A stretch of 64,000 bases of DNA, taken from positions 24,105,385 to 24,169,384 of the forward strand of contig OY783195.1 of NCBI GenBank assembly GCA_963678675.1, written 5' to 3'. The position numbers were made by a program, and so were the translations under genes. Numbering within the stretch: the stretch's first letter is position 1; every line of letters begins with the position of its first letter. This stretch comes from Xiphydria camelus (Eukaryota > Arthropoda > Insecta > Hymenoptera > Xiphydriidae). This document shows, piece by piece, positions 34,403 to 44,382 of the stretch. The notes below the pieces were generated by a model. The model was not told the DNA's origin. It saw nothing but the letters and a program-made list of their open reading frames with translations, and did not search any database.

Positions 34403-35655
34403 GGCCAGGGCCTGATTTACAGGGTTGAAAACATCGAAAAAAATTTTGTTCCATAAATTAACTCTGAATACATTCAAAAATATGTGTACAAAGTTTTGGA
34501 GGCGAATTCGAAATATTTCCGGAGATACCGAGCAGAACGTAGGGGCATGTCGAGCAGCTGGGCGCGCTGAGTTACCATCGCGCGCTCGTTCCAACTGATT
34601 AATTGACGAAAAAATCGAGAAGCGCATTCGCCCAATCTACGAGGACCTCTCCAACGATGCCCTTTTAACGCGATGCCTCGGCGGTCACACGCAGAATTCA
34701 AACGAGGCGTTCAACTCGACAGTTTGGCGCATGGCTCCAAAGCACCTACATTCTGGCCTGAAAATCGTTGAGATTGCATCATGTCTGGCTGCAGGCATGT
34801 TCAATGAAGGTTATTCCTCCATTTTGATTACTATGCAGTTGCTCAATCTTAATATCGGCCAGCAGTGCAAAATGTTCGCCGGTAGCGCTGACGAGCAGAG
34901 GATCGAGAGGGAGAACAGACGAACGTCCTTATCGAGCAAAGAAGCTCGTACGGCCCGCAGACACGATCAAATGAACCTTAATGAGTATTATGAGGAAGCT
35001 GAAGGACTACTGTATGGAGCAGGAATAGCTGACTAGCCGAATACTACTGTAAGTTATAGAAAATTGCAACTTATTTCTACCGAAAACTCTTTAAAGCGTG
35101 TTTTCTCCGTTTTTATTTTTACGATTTTTGCGATATGGCGTGCAACATAAAAAAATAAATAAATGAGATAGCGAATTCGGGTGAACAGCATTATCTTTAG
35201 TATTGCATTGCCCACCCTGTGAACTAAAAACGTTGGAAAAAAAATGTTTTTAAACTAGTTTGGTACGTAGTTGAAATAATTTTGTTCCCCCTCAAAAAGT
35301 AGCTTTTTCCTTCGGCACTTCAAGGCATTCAGAATTTTTAACTTTTTATAGCTTTTATTAGTTCACCTGGTAGATAAAAACATGAAAAATAATAATTTAA
35401 ATCATTTTTCATGTCAGATGAGAATAGGGGGCGCTAGCGTGCACGCCATCGAGGAACTCCAACGCCGAGGCGCTCTACGAATCAGCCTATAACTTAGTCT
35501 ATAATGCGTTGTAGCTCGTCACTAAAATTTTTTTTTGAAGTTTAAATATATAAAATAATATCCTCAAAAGCGTGTTTCGATCAGTTATCTCTTTCCTCCC
35601 CAAAAACGCTCTCTAAAAACCGCTAATTTTCGGCCGTCTAAATCAGGCCCTGGCC
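34403..35655 (+). mobile_element. TTAA element 1 with a transposase fragment
   Basis: A 1253-bp element with ends GGCCAGGGCCTGATTTA and TAAATCAGGCCCTGGCC, bounded by TTAA on each side. Helitron copy 1 has a single TTAA at this place (near 32163). It contains the C-terminal part of a transposase. TTAA targets are used by piggyBac and Kolobok elements; the ORF motif favours a Kolobok/Mutator-like relative over piggyBac, but this is from memory. Confidence 0.8.
34597..35036 (+). pseudogene. Transposase C-terminal fragment
   Basis: An open frame from after a stop at about 34594 to TAG at 35036. It reads LLTRCLGGHTQNSNEAFNST, then VWRMAPKHLHSG, and ends GLLYGAGIAD; the first ATG in frame is at 34731. 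The C-x2-G-x-TQN-x-NE-x2-N and W-x2-PK pattern is typical of the end of some cut-and-paste transposases. The N-terminal binding domain and upstream catalytic residues are missing, so this is a remnant in a deletion derivative. Confidence 0.55.
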
Positions 35656-35659
35656 TTAA

Positions 35660-36286
35660 AGAGTCCATCGAGGTTGGAATTCCCTACAGAGCCGCCATAT
35701 TTTTTCTTAGATTTTACACCGGTTCTCATTTCCAGATAAAGAATATTTCACGAACGAACTGTGGTATTCCGACAAAGGAGACCTTCAAATTGTTACACGT
35801 GGGCTTTGTTTTCTAAAAAAATGTTTATTTAATAAAAATATACTGCCGTGAATATCCCTAAAAGTAAATCCCCACCCCTTAGTACGGAAGGAACGTTGAT
35901 TAACGGATTATGGTATTTTAACGTACAAAACAAAGACCACGTGTAACAATTTAGAGGTCTTCTTTGTCGAAAAAACCATAGTTCAATAGTGAAATATCCT
36001 TTCTCTGCAAATGAGAGCCGGTGTAAATTCGTAACAGACATCAGACGTTACTGGCTAGCAAAACAGTTTCCAGTTTTGTCGTTAGACGGCAGTACATCGT
36101 TAACAACGACATAGAAAAGGGGGCATCAAATTATTAGAAAATGAATCTATTATATCTATACTGATGTAATAATATTCTTCCTCCCCGCCTTTGCCTCCAT
36201 TTTAAATCCCACTTGATTAACTTCGGAATTCAGTCACGAGGTACGTGACGATTAGACTCGATTCTAAATCAACCTGGACGGACTCC
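35660..36286. mobile_element. TTAA element 2 (627-bp MITE)
   Basis: Between TTAA at 35656 and TTAA at 36287. The ends AGAGTCCATCGAGGTTGG and (inverted) GGAGTCCGTCCAGGTTGA are imperfect inverted repeats. Longer internal inverted segments (TTGTTACACGTGGGCTTTGT against ACAAAGACCACGTGTAACAA) make it a foldback. It abuts TTAA element 1 at a shared TTAA. Confidence 0.75.
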
Positions 36287-36470
36287 TTAAGGGGAGTTGA
36301 AAAGGGTAGTGGGAGTGGGTTTTTGGAAACCATATATAGACAGTATTTTCCGCCCTGTTTTTTAAAGCATACGTGTACAAAATTTCATTGGGAACGGATA
36401 AAAATTGGAGATTTTGATAAAAAACATATAAATATACAAATACATCAATTTTTATATATATAACTAACTT

Positions 36471-37117
36471 ATATATTTTTATATATATATTTTTTATATA
36501 TAACTAATTCTCTTCTACAATTAAATCGTGTAGAACATAATATTATATATAAACATATTATGTAGTATACTAAACTTTAACTATATCAACCCTTCTCACC
36601 CTCCTCCATACGAAACCCTTGAAAATCTCGCGTATTCTATCAAAATTCTTTTCATAAATGTTCTCGAAAGAGATCCAATAAGTAATCCATTACTCGGGAA
36701 AGTTTATACCCTCAAACAATTCAACGATCTACTTGAAGTTTACCTCGTTCTCCGTTTCTCGTCTTGCTTCAACGAATCGCGAGGAGGTAACACGATGAGC
36801 GTAACGAATACATATATGAATTTCGTTATTCATCGTCCGTCATAGATTCTGCGACGCCGGCGGCGTCGTTAATACATATGTATATATAGTATGTCTACTG
36901 TCGTCACCGTCTAGCGTCTTAAAGACGTCGATCGATCGAGCGGAGACGGATGAATTTTCCGCTCCATATTAAAGCCAGTGCGAATTGCCTATTCATGTAC
37001 AAAAATTTGGGGATAAAAATATCTTCGTATCGAAGTAATCGCGCTAATTATAGCCACCCTCCCAAAAATGCCACCCTGCACATTTCAATTTATATTATCT
37101 AACATTATTAGTTTTTA
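36471..37117. other. Unassigned, AT-rich start
   Basis: (TATA)-rich sequence to about 36560, then mixed DNA with a short palindrome GACGCCGGCGGCGTC near 36852. No gene recognised. Confidence 0.4.
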
Positions 37118-37616
37118 CACCCAGAGAAATGAATAGTTTAAAACAACTAAATCCTACTTGTGTCAATGTATAGCATTTATTTAAATATTATATGAATCTA
37201 CTAGACTTTTATTTGCTTCAATGTAGTTGGTTTAGTTAAAACGGGCTACTCGAAGTAACGAAACTGTACATTAAAAAAATGAATATCACATTTTTTTTAG
37301 TTACACAAAAGATACTTCATCCCAATGATACAATTTATTTAAATTAATTAAATATTTATTTCTTTCCTGATTAGCATTCAAATTTTGTTTGGATTAAATT
37401 TATACTTTTTTTACTTGATATAAAGCAACTTCCTACTAGAGCTAACTAAAATAGAGGTTAAATAAATATGTTTATTCGAATCAAGTACACCAGAATTTTA
37501 GTGATCGTTGAGACAAAGAAATTTTTATTTCTGTTGACTAAACTTTTGTTTGATTTGAGCACTACATTTTCAATACTACGATTTACTTATAATGACGTAC
37601 GGTTTTTCCCTGGGTG
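37118..37616. mobile_element. 499-bp MITE with CACCCAGAGAAA ends
   Basis: CACCCAGAGAAA at the left and TTTCCCTGGGTG at the right, flanked by TA on both sides. The AT-rich interior contains ACTAAA/GACTAAAC words. The end is a variant of the CACTGAGAAAA motif. No known ORF (a 101-codon plus frame is unrelated to any family). Confidence 0.7.
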
Positions 37617-37803
37617 TAATCTCGTTTATAGAAATCAGATTACAGGTAAAAGATTTGTCATGATTCTCTCCTGTAATTTCATCATGTCTTCAAATTTTGA
37701 AGTGCGTAATGGCCTAAAATATATACAAATCTTCGAAATATTAAAGCAGCACATTTTAAAAGAACTTTTTTAGTATAGAAAAGCTACATCTCAGTGTTAT
37801 TAA

Positions 37804-37922
37804 TGTGGGATCATAATCACAGAGACAGGATGTATAGGCGATATGAACGTGTATTTACAGAAATATATATATGGGCTCGGTTGCCCGTGAACCTCACACA
37901 CCGTCGGGAATCTCTGATCTGC
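37804..37922 (-). repeat. 3' LTR, half only
   Basis: These 119 bp match 39642-39760 with three mismatches and no gap. The match stops abruptly at GATCTGC, after which gag sequence begins. The second arm of the palindromic LTR is missing here. The end of the gag frame reads into it. Confidence 0.85.
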
Positions 37923-38923
37923 TTGTAAGTTTTCCTGTCCCCTGCCTGTAGTGCGTCACAGCGTTGTTTTTCTTTCCTTTCTTCTTTTCCTTTTCCGGCC
38001 TTCGGGGTTTGCTTTGAACACTTCGTCGACACGTGTCCAAATTCGTTGCATTTGAAGCATCTTGGCCCTTTTCCTTTGTCTGGGCATGCGTCGCTCAAAT
38101 GTGCCTTGCTGCCACAGTTGTAGCAGCGTTTACCCTTCCCATCGTCACGTGCGTTGTTCAGTGTCTTCGTCTTATCGTTCTTTTCATTTCTCTGGAGCTG
38201 CTTCATGGTCGTCTTTGCGTTCTTCTTCTGCGTCTCGTATTGCTTTAACTTCTTCCTCAGCTCCTTCACCGTCGCCGCACCGTATAGAATTGATTTATTC
38301 ACCTCCTCGTCTTGGATTCCATCGATGATGTATTGTAGTTTTGCGTCCAGCTCGATATCGCCGTGGCTGGCCATCTCCAATACGCGATAAACATACGTTT
38401 CGTAGCTTTCGTTGCTTTTCTTCCTCACACTAGCTAATTGATCATGCAGTTGTTTGCTATTTATGGTCTTGAAAAATTCTCTGATCAATCGTTTTTTCAG
38501 CTTGCTCCATTCTTTAGCATGACACTCGTAGTTTGCAAATAATTTTGCGGGTCCATCCAGCAATTTCTTAGCGTAAATTATTTTCTGCGCTTCTGACCAC
38601 GTACACATTTCCGCCGTTTCCTCGAATGTAGAGAACCAGCGTCGAATGTTTTGGCTCCCATCACCGCTGAATCTTTCCAACGCGTCTTCGACATCTTTGA
38701 ATGTCAGTGTGGAACGTGGGTAATAATAGCGGAACATTTCGCTATCATTACTCGGACCGTGTCTTCGGCTTACACCACGCGCATTTCTACCGCGAGCACC
38801 ATCATCCATGCTCTCGTCACCGTCGCTGTCGCCATCGTCGTCTGAGCTGTCGTCGTCGCCGTCTTCGCTATCCGAACTTTTCTTGTCGTCTTCGTTCAGA
38901 GCTTCCCTCAGCCTTACGAGCAA
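37817..38923 (-). pseudogene. Gag, capsid and zinc-knuckle part
   Basis: A 368-codon frame. Residues 9-45 are an Asp/Ser linker. Residues about 75-230 form a retrotransposon gag (capsid-like) domain, with FSTFEETAEMCTW and LQYIIDGIQDEEVNKS as the clearest family stretches. Two CX2CX4HX4C zinc knuckles follow (C267-C280 and C289-C302), for RNA packaging. From about residue 334 the frame runs into the partial LTR, so its last 35 residues are not Gag. The apparent start is not real: the frame continues the SAP part, from which it is separated by a frame change. Confidence 0.85.
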
Positions 38924-39399
38924 GTCTGCCTATTGCCCGTCGTCTTCAGCCCCAATCCGTTGAATCGCGATTTCAATTCTTTGAGTGTTAGCTTACCGAG
39001 GTTATCCGCCTGACTTCCTCGATCGTCCTCGCTTCTTTTCTTCTTGTTGTCGCCTTTGCCACCTTCGTCGTGTTTGACCGTTGACTCCGCTGACCTCAAG
39101 CGTTCGATTAGTGCCGCCTTTTTACCCGTCGTCTTGAGTTCGAGTGCACGTAACCGAGCTTTCAGTTCCCCAACGTTCAGAGCGTCAAAATCGTCTTCGT
39201 GGTCACTTTCTTCTTCTTCGTCGTCGTCTTCGTTCGCTGAGCTCGCCTTATCCGCCGTCCTCCCTAGGGTGACTCTTCTCAGCCGCTCCACTAGCGCGGC
39301 CTTGGTTCCTTTCGTCGATAAACCAAGTACTTGGAGTTTACTCCTCAACTCGTCGTCGTCTAGCTCCTCGAACGCAACTCTTCCCGCGGAACCCGGCAT
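38914..39399 (-). pseudogene. Gag, N-terminal SAP-repeat part
   Basis: A 161-codon frame with ATG at 39399 in a good context (AAA before ATG). It has three SAP-like helix-turn-helix motifs: residues about 13-42 (ELRSKLQVLGLSTKGTKAAL), 73-103 (ELKARLRALELKTTGKKAAL) and 135-155 (ELKSRFNGLGLKTTG), separated by acidic linkers. SAP motifs usually bind DNA or chromatin, so this Gag may be targeted to nuclear DNA. A frame change inside the third motif ends this frame; the same protein continues in the next frame (37817-38923). Confidence 0.8.
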
Positions 39400-39430
39400 T
39401 TTGATACGTTGAACAAAAAATCACCGTGTA

Positions 39431-39565
39431 ACCGTCGTAACCGTCTTTACCGTCTTAACCGTTTTTACCGCCTTTACCGTCTTTACCGTCTTAACCGTCT
39501 TTACCGTCTTTACCGTCTTAACCGTCTTTACCGCCTTTACCGCCTTTACCGTCTTAACAGTCTTT
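39431..39565. repeat. 9-bp tandem repeat in the retroelement leader
   Basis: Fifteen consecutive 9-bp units of ACCGTCTTT/ACCGTCTTA with few variants, between the primer-binding site and gag. The complement contains TAA stops in one frame, so it is leader RNA, not protein. Confidence 0.9.
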
Positions 39566-39620
39566 AGTCATCACCGTAAACTTTGTCACACCGCGTTAAA
39601 ACATCGCTGTTGCTCTTATG

Positions 39621-39638
39621 ATCCCGGACGAGCCCCCA
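39621..39638 (-). other. Primer-binding site, tRNA-Pro
   Basis: On the minus strand TGGGGGCTCGTCCGGGAT begins three bases after the LTR. It is an 18-nt complement of the 3' end of tRNA-Pro including CCA, the same primer used by murine leukaemia-type retroviruses. This fixes the orientation of the element and the LTR boundary. Confidence 0.9.
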
Positions 39639-39641
39639 ATT

Positions 39642-39933
39642 TGTGGGATCATAATAACAGAGACAGGATGTATAGGCGATATGGACGTGTATTTACAGAA
39701 ATATATACATGGGCTCGGTTGCCCGTGAACCTCACACACCGTCGGGAATCTCTGATCTGCACTCTAAACTTCGGGATTCGAGATTCGAGATTCGAAGTTT
39801 AGAGTGCAGATCAGAGATTCCCGACGGTGTGTGATTTGAGTGAGGTTCACGGGCAACCGAGCCCATGTATATATTTCTGTAAATACACGTCCATATCGCC
39901 TATACATCCTGTCTCTGTGATTATGATCCCACA
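39642..39933 (-). repeat. 5' LTR, almost a complete palindrome
   Basis: Starts TGTGGGATCATAAT and ends with its own mirror ATTATGATCCCACA. Arms 39642-39773 and about 39793-39933 are inverted repeats along their whole length (ATACATCCTGTCTCTG, GGTTGCCCGTGAACCTCAC). The differences are one substitution near the tip and a 9-bp insertion (about 39833-39841) in one arm. The ~19-nt centre is GATTCGA repeats. A 292-nt RNA of it would fold into one long hairpin. Confidence 0.85.
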
Positions 39934-40660
39934 TTAATTTTAAACTGGACTAGATAATATTAGTAATCACGCTATTCAAATTATAACGAATGGACTCGAG
40001 ACGCTCGCAACGTGCGAAGCAAAGCATAAATGTACAAATCGTGCCGAAGGCGTCGATATATCGCTGTGCTATGAGCGCAAGACTACGACGCTTTAACGAT
40101 TAGACAATATTTATGTATCTCCCAGATAAACTGTTAGCTATAGCAACGACCCTCTGTCTCGTAAAGGGTTGTAAGGGGAGAAAGCATTTCGGATATGGCA
40201 GCTTGCAGTGGAGACCCCTGCCATAAGTCAAGGGGTTTCGAGTGGACGGTGTACCTCCCCGTTGGGAACGACGATACAATCTGAGCCCCGCTGACAGTTC
40301 TCTCACACCACTAGCCCGAGCCCTCTCTCGCGCCCTCGCTCTCGCTCTCTCTCTCTCTCCGAAGCCCCCGCGCCACTGACACCTCCCGCTACCCCGACTC
40401 CCGACGATTCCAGCGGTTCCTCCGCCGCCGAGGAATCTCCCTTGACGCACAGAATGGATGACTCGAGAATTTCATCTCGTACTTTTTTTGAACAACCACT
40501 ACCCGCGTTTTCTTATCTACCGTGTGTCCTTTGTGTCTGGCGGAGTTACCTTTGACACGCGAACTATCTGTATTCGGCGCTCTTAAATAAATTGTCGCCC
40601 TCGCCGCGGCGTTGGAAAGCGGAGATTCGCGCGAAGAGTAGATATTACGTGCTTTTTCTC

Positions 40661-40700
<40 letters not shown>

Positions 40701-41599
40701 CCGCTCGCGTTCTCTCCTCTCTGACATCTTGCTGCACGCGCAAATTCGTCTCGCCCCCGTTTCTCGCACCTTATTCCCAACTCCGTCGCGTTTCCGCCGT
40801 ACTTTGTCGGCGTGTGTGTATATAATATTATAATATAGTGTATACGCGAGAGTGTGGGCGACGTCGAACGCGAAACCGAGCGAGCCCCCGTTCGACGGTT
40901 TCGACTCTCGAAAAATACCATCCTTGATATACGACCGCCGTGGTAATAAAAGCGACGGATCGTTGTGTCGCGTCGAAAACAGAAATTCGACTTTCCCGGT
41001 GCAAAAGGGCGCACGAGAATCGTTCAAAAGGCATTCGTGGGTCGCGGGCGCGCTTTCCTCTCCTGCGAGAGATTAAGCTGCGCGAGTCTCTCGAGAAATA
41101 ACTTTATGGAAGAATTAAAATGACGGGCGTTAGCCGTCTGACGGGATCCGCCGTTTTTGGGCGCCGATTCGACATTGGAGGAAATAAAAAAAGTTCCGCC
41201 TAAACGAAGAGAAACTACTTTCGTCCGCGAGAGAAAGTGAGACGCGTCGATCTTCATTCTTCCGAGCGCTGACATCTCTTTTAGGCAGTCCCATATTTTC
41301 AGGAACGTCTAACGTGTGACGGTTTGTTTCTACTGGGGAAAGCGTTTCTGTCTCCCCTGAACGACTTCTACGGGGAGTTTCTACTTGCCCTTGGAATGGC
41401 AAGATAAATAAAATAAATATATCTAGATCTCTTTGGAATTTGGTTCAATTTCTATTGGACATTTATGCTTCCCATCTCAGAAAGAAAAATATCTAAATGT
41501 CTGTTCTGCGTAGACATACGTATATAGCATATTTCGAATAACATTTGTTATTTGCAGTTTAAATTACGATTGTACTATTTTTTCTGCAAGTCCGATTTA
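39934..41599. other. Unassigned, CpG-rich, with (TC)n
   Basis: A (TC)n microsatellite lies at 40664-40698 and shorter CT runs at 40325-40360. Long overlapping frames on the minus strand (40389-41027, 212 codons; 40583-41014) owe their Arg/Glu runs to the microsatellite. TATAATATTATAATATAGTG near 40820 is only a weak promoter candidate. Confidence 0.4.
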
Positions 41600-41842
41600 C
41601 ACTCAGAAAAAAATAATTGTTTTAATTTATTCAAAATCTGGGAGATGATAACTAAACTGTTTAGTGAAATATGGATCCTCCATCTATATTTGGTCAAACT
41701 GATCACTTTTTGGTTAGAATAACTGAACATTTTGTTAGAATAACTAAATATTTGATTTGGTCGACTAGTATTTTAGTTAGAATAACTAAACGCGTTTAAC
41801 TGGACGCATTTTTTCATCTTAACCTAATTATTTTTCTCAGTA
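41600..41842 (+). mobile_element. MITE family A, copy 2
   Basis: CACTCAGAAAAAAATAATTG at the left, after TA, and TTATTTTTCTCAGTA before TA at the right. It shares AAATATGGATCCTCCATCT and GGTTAGAATAACT with copy 1. Confidence 0.75.
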
Positions 41843-42432
41843 TAGGCAGATATTTTCCCTTTCCAAATGTCTATTTTCACTTCCATTTATCACCTAGGCT
41901 CTAACCATTCCATACTCTATTTTCCTATATCATGCTTCCCATCTATCGTTCATACAAATATTCTCCTTATATAATTTGATATAAACGATAGTTCTAATCC
42001 GTTTACTTGCTTTGAAGTATCGTCGAAACATTTATCTCTTCCTCGGAGTTGACGTAAGCAGGTGCTTTGATCACATTATACGCCATATGTCTAACGACAC
42101 TTCAAATTCGTGACGTCAAACGGATAACAAATTACAAAGCTTATCCTACACGCGTATTCAATGTTCGCATTCGAGTTCAATAATTGGAGGACCCACGTTG
42201 AATTTCGTCTACGCGTATCCTTATTCCCGTCACATACCTAAGTTAGACTTTTCCTCCGGAGAATATCCAGATAGACTAATATACGTAAATGGTACAGCTA
42301 CTTTATCTCATATGTGGATTTTCAAATGCATCGAGTTTGTGCGCTTTGTGAGTACTCGGTAAAAAAAGCATTTTTGTGACGTGAAATGATTCCAAGATTA
42401 TACAAATAAAATGCTAAACAATGTTCGATGTA
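41843..42432. other. Unassigned sequence
   Basis: AT-rich DNA with no recognised element or exon. Confidence 0.4.
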
Positions 42433-42644
42433 CACTAAGGAAAAAAAGTCCAGTTGAATACGAACCTAATAAAAAAATAATAATTAAATAAATATTTATC
42501 ACATTTTGTTAATCAAGTACCTACGAACTTAGTAAACTATTTTTTAAATTCAAATAAACTTTTTTTCAATATGAATAAATTGCTATTCATTTCAAATCAA
42601 TTTTTCTATTAGCTTCGTATTAAACTAGACCTTTTCCCTGGATG
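42433..42644 (+). mobile_element. MITE family B, copy 2
   Basis: CACTAAGGAAAAAAAGTCCA then GTTGAATACGAACCTAATA at the left. The mirror is TTCGTATTAAACTAGACC and CCCTGGATG at the right, with TA on both sides. Confidence 0.75.
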
Positions 42645-43419
42645 TAAGCACAATTTTTCATAAAAATATGTACTTAAATGCTACAATAAGTACAGCAATT
42701 AATTTGAATCACATTGTAATATTGTATAAATTTAACAATTTTTTCTAAGAATAGTTATTTTGTCAAATCCATGAGGCAAAATGAATGTAGACTTTAGAAC
42801 AATCGATTATCGTAGTTTGCATGAATATGGAAACAATCAGTCATACGTCTATCTGGGTAGAAATCGCGACGTGTAAAATTCGTAAAAAAAGGAGCAACTT
42901 CTTATTTTCCTCGTGTTTATTTGTTTATAACAGGCCCACGAGAACAAAATTGGAGTGTCTCGATCCGCACGGCGCCGGAAGGCGTATTTCTCCTGCGAGC
43001 CGTGATAATAATGAGAAGAATTCGATAAAACGATTTAATTAAAACGGACGTCTCGAGGAGGAGCGAGCGAGCAATTAAAACTAGTGACGCGCATCTGCAA
43101 TCCCCGACGACCTCTTCGCTTGAATTCCTGTACAGGCTTAGAGCGAGGAAGTTTATCTCGTACAAACCCCGAATTTCAAATTTTCCCATCACTTCGAATC
43201 GTCGCACCCCGGACGAGAAAAGCGGCAGAGACGGTGGCAGAAGCGCGGAGAAGGGGGGAAATAGACGCGTAATCCTTCGGGATTTAAAAAAACCGAGTGC
43301 GCACCGACTTAATCTCGCGAGATTAGGGAAAATCGGAGAATAGCTCATCCCGCACGCAACCCCCGCACATACTCGCTGAGATTAGCCGCGAAGTGCTTGA
43401 AACTCGTGTAACATTAAGG

Positions 43420-43460
<41 letters not shown>

Positions 43461-44382
43461 CGCGCCGAATATGAGGGCTGAGAGTGAGAGAGAAAGAGAA
43501 GGCGGCGTTTGGATGGAGGCGTAAACAAACTTTGCGTTGTCTGCTACAAGAATGATAATGCAGATGGCGTTCGGCACATTTTGGATTAGGTTTTCCCGAG
43601 GAACCCGGGAGGGAAAAGGAAGAGGATCAGCGGTGGCGACGGCGGCGGCGGCGGCGAAGGAAGAAGGGTGGAGCTTGTGGAAATCCAGAGTTAAAGGACG
43701 AAGTGGGCGAAGGCAGCGCGAAAGGGTGGGACAAGGAGAGGGCGGTAGCGGGCGAAGAGCATGAGTTGATATTAGGTATTTAATAGACAGCTCTAGGGAG
43801 TTGCTCGGGCGAGCGAGAACTAAACCGTAATGTTAGCACGCGGCAGGAGGGATTTCTCATAAGCTGACCTCGGCGAGTAGAGAATAGTCGAGTGGCGCCG
43901 CCGGGGGGTCGATGCGAAGGGCGGGGTACGCCGCGGCGGAGAGGAGAAGAAGAGGAAAAGAAAGGGGATAACTTGAATCTGAGTTTTCTCACGGTAAACC
44001 CGGGATTACGTGGCGCTTTAACTTAGCGACGCCGGTCGTTTCTCAGGTGTCGTTCTCAAAGTGTCACCATATTGGATACTTTCGGAGCTGTAGCAGGGGC
44101 GGAACTGTTATTACGAAGAAATTTGATATATCGCTTGAGCGGCGGATACGTATAGGGTACTTCGCAAAAAACGAGGTGAGCAGTGCCTCGCTTTCGATAC
44201 CTCGCTGTATATGTAGACACGTGACGCGCGCGCTCGAACACTTCTATTAGAGGAGAACTCCCACGCGACGAAATGCGGACCCTCTTCGTTCGTTACGATC
44301 GGCTTTTCGTTTGGATTGGGATTAACGGTGTAAGACGAAGAGAGGGGGATACGTTTTTTTAAATTTTCCCCTTAACTCTAAT
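42645..44382. other. Unassigned, with (AG)n and CpG-rich stretches
   Basis: An (AG)n microsatellite lies at 43422-43459 and a GGCGGCGGC run at 43637-43655. Frames at 42917-43348 and 43323-43577 (minus) are shaped by these repeats. No gene recognised. Confidence 0.35.

Larger units (their letters stand above)
33301..36470 (-). mobile_element. Non-autonomous Helitron, copy 2, with three insertions
   Basis: On the minus strand it begins in TATATATAAAAATTGATG near 36470 and ends CTAG at 33301 followed by T, as expected for a Helitron A/T target. Its own DNA is 36287-36470, 34324-34402 and 33301-33421, about 380 bp, matching copy 1 in order. The gaps are filled by TTAA element 2, TTAA element 1 and a solo LTR. 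The exact 5' end is obscured by AT repeats. Confidence 0.8.
37804..39933 (-). mobile_element. Gag-only LTR retroelement, Ty3/gypsy-like
   Basis: A 2130-bp insertion flanked by TTAA on both sides. Order on the minus strand: 292-bp LTR (39642-39933), primer-binding site for tRNA-Pro, 9-bp repeat leader, gag (broken), then a 119-bp partial LTR. No protease, reverse transcriptase, RNase H or integrase remains. The matching target duplication means both outer ends are original. The pol region and half of the 3' LTR were lost before or after insertion. It depends on a relative for mobility. Confidence 0.85.

Noticed and set aside
38033..39412. Plus-strand frames opposite gag
   Set aside because: They are antisense shadows of the Gag frames, which have clear domain matches.
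39431..39565. CRISPR-like array
   Set aside because: The 9-bp units are contiguous with no spacers; this is a minisatellite in a retroelement leader.
40389..41027. 212- and 143-codon minus-strand frames
   Set aside because: Both run through the (TC)n microsatellite at 40664-40698, which gives Arg/Glu runs in whichever frame is read.
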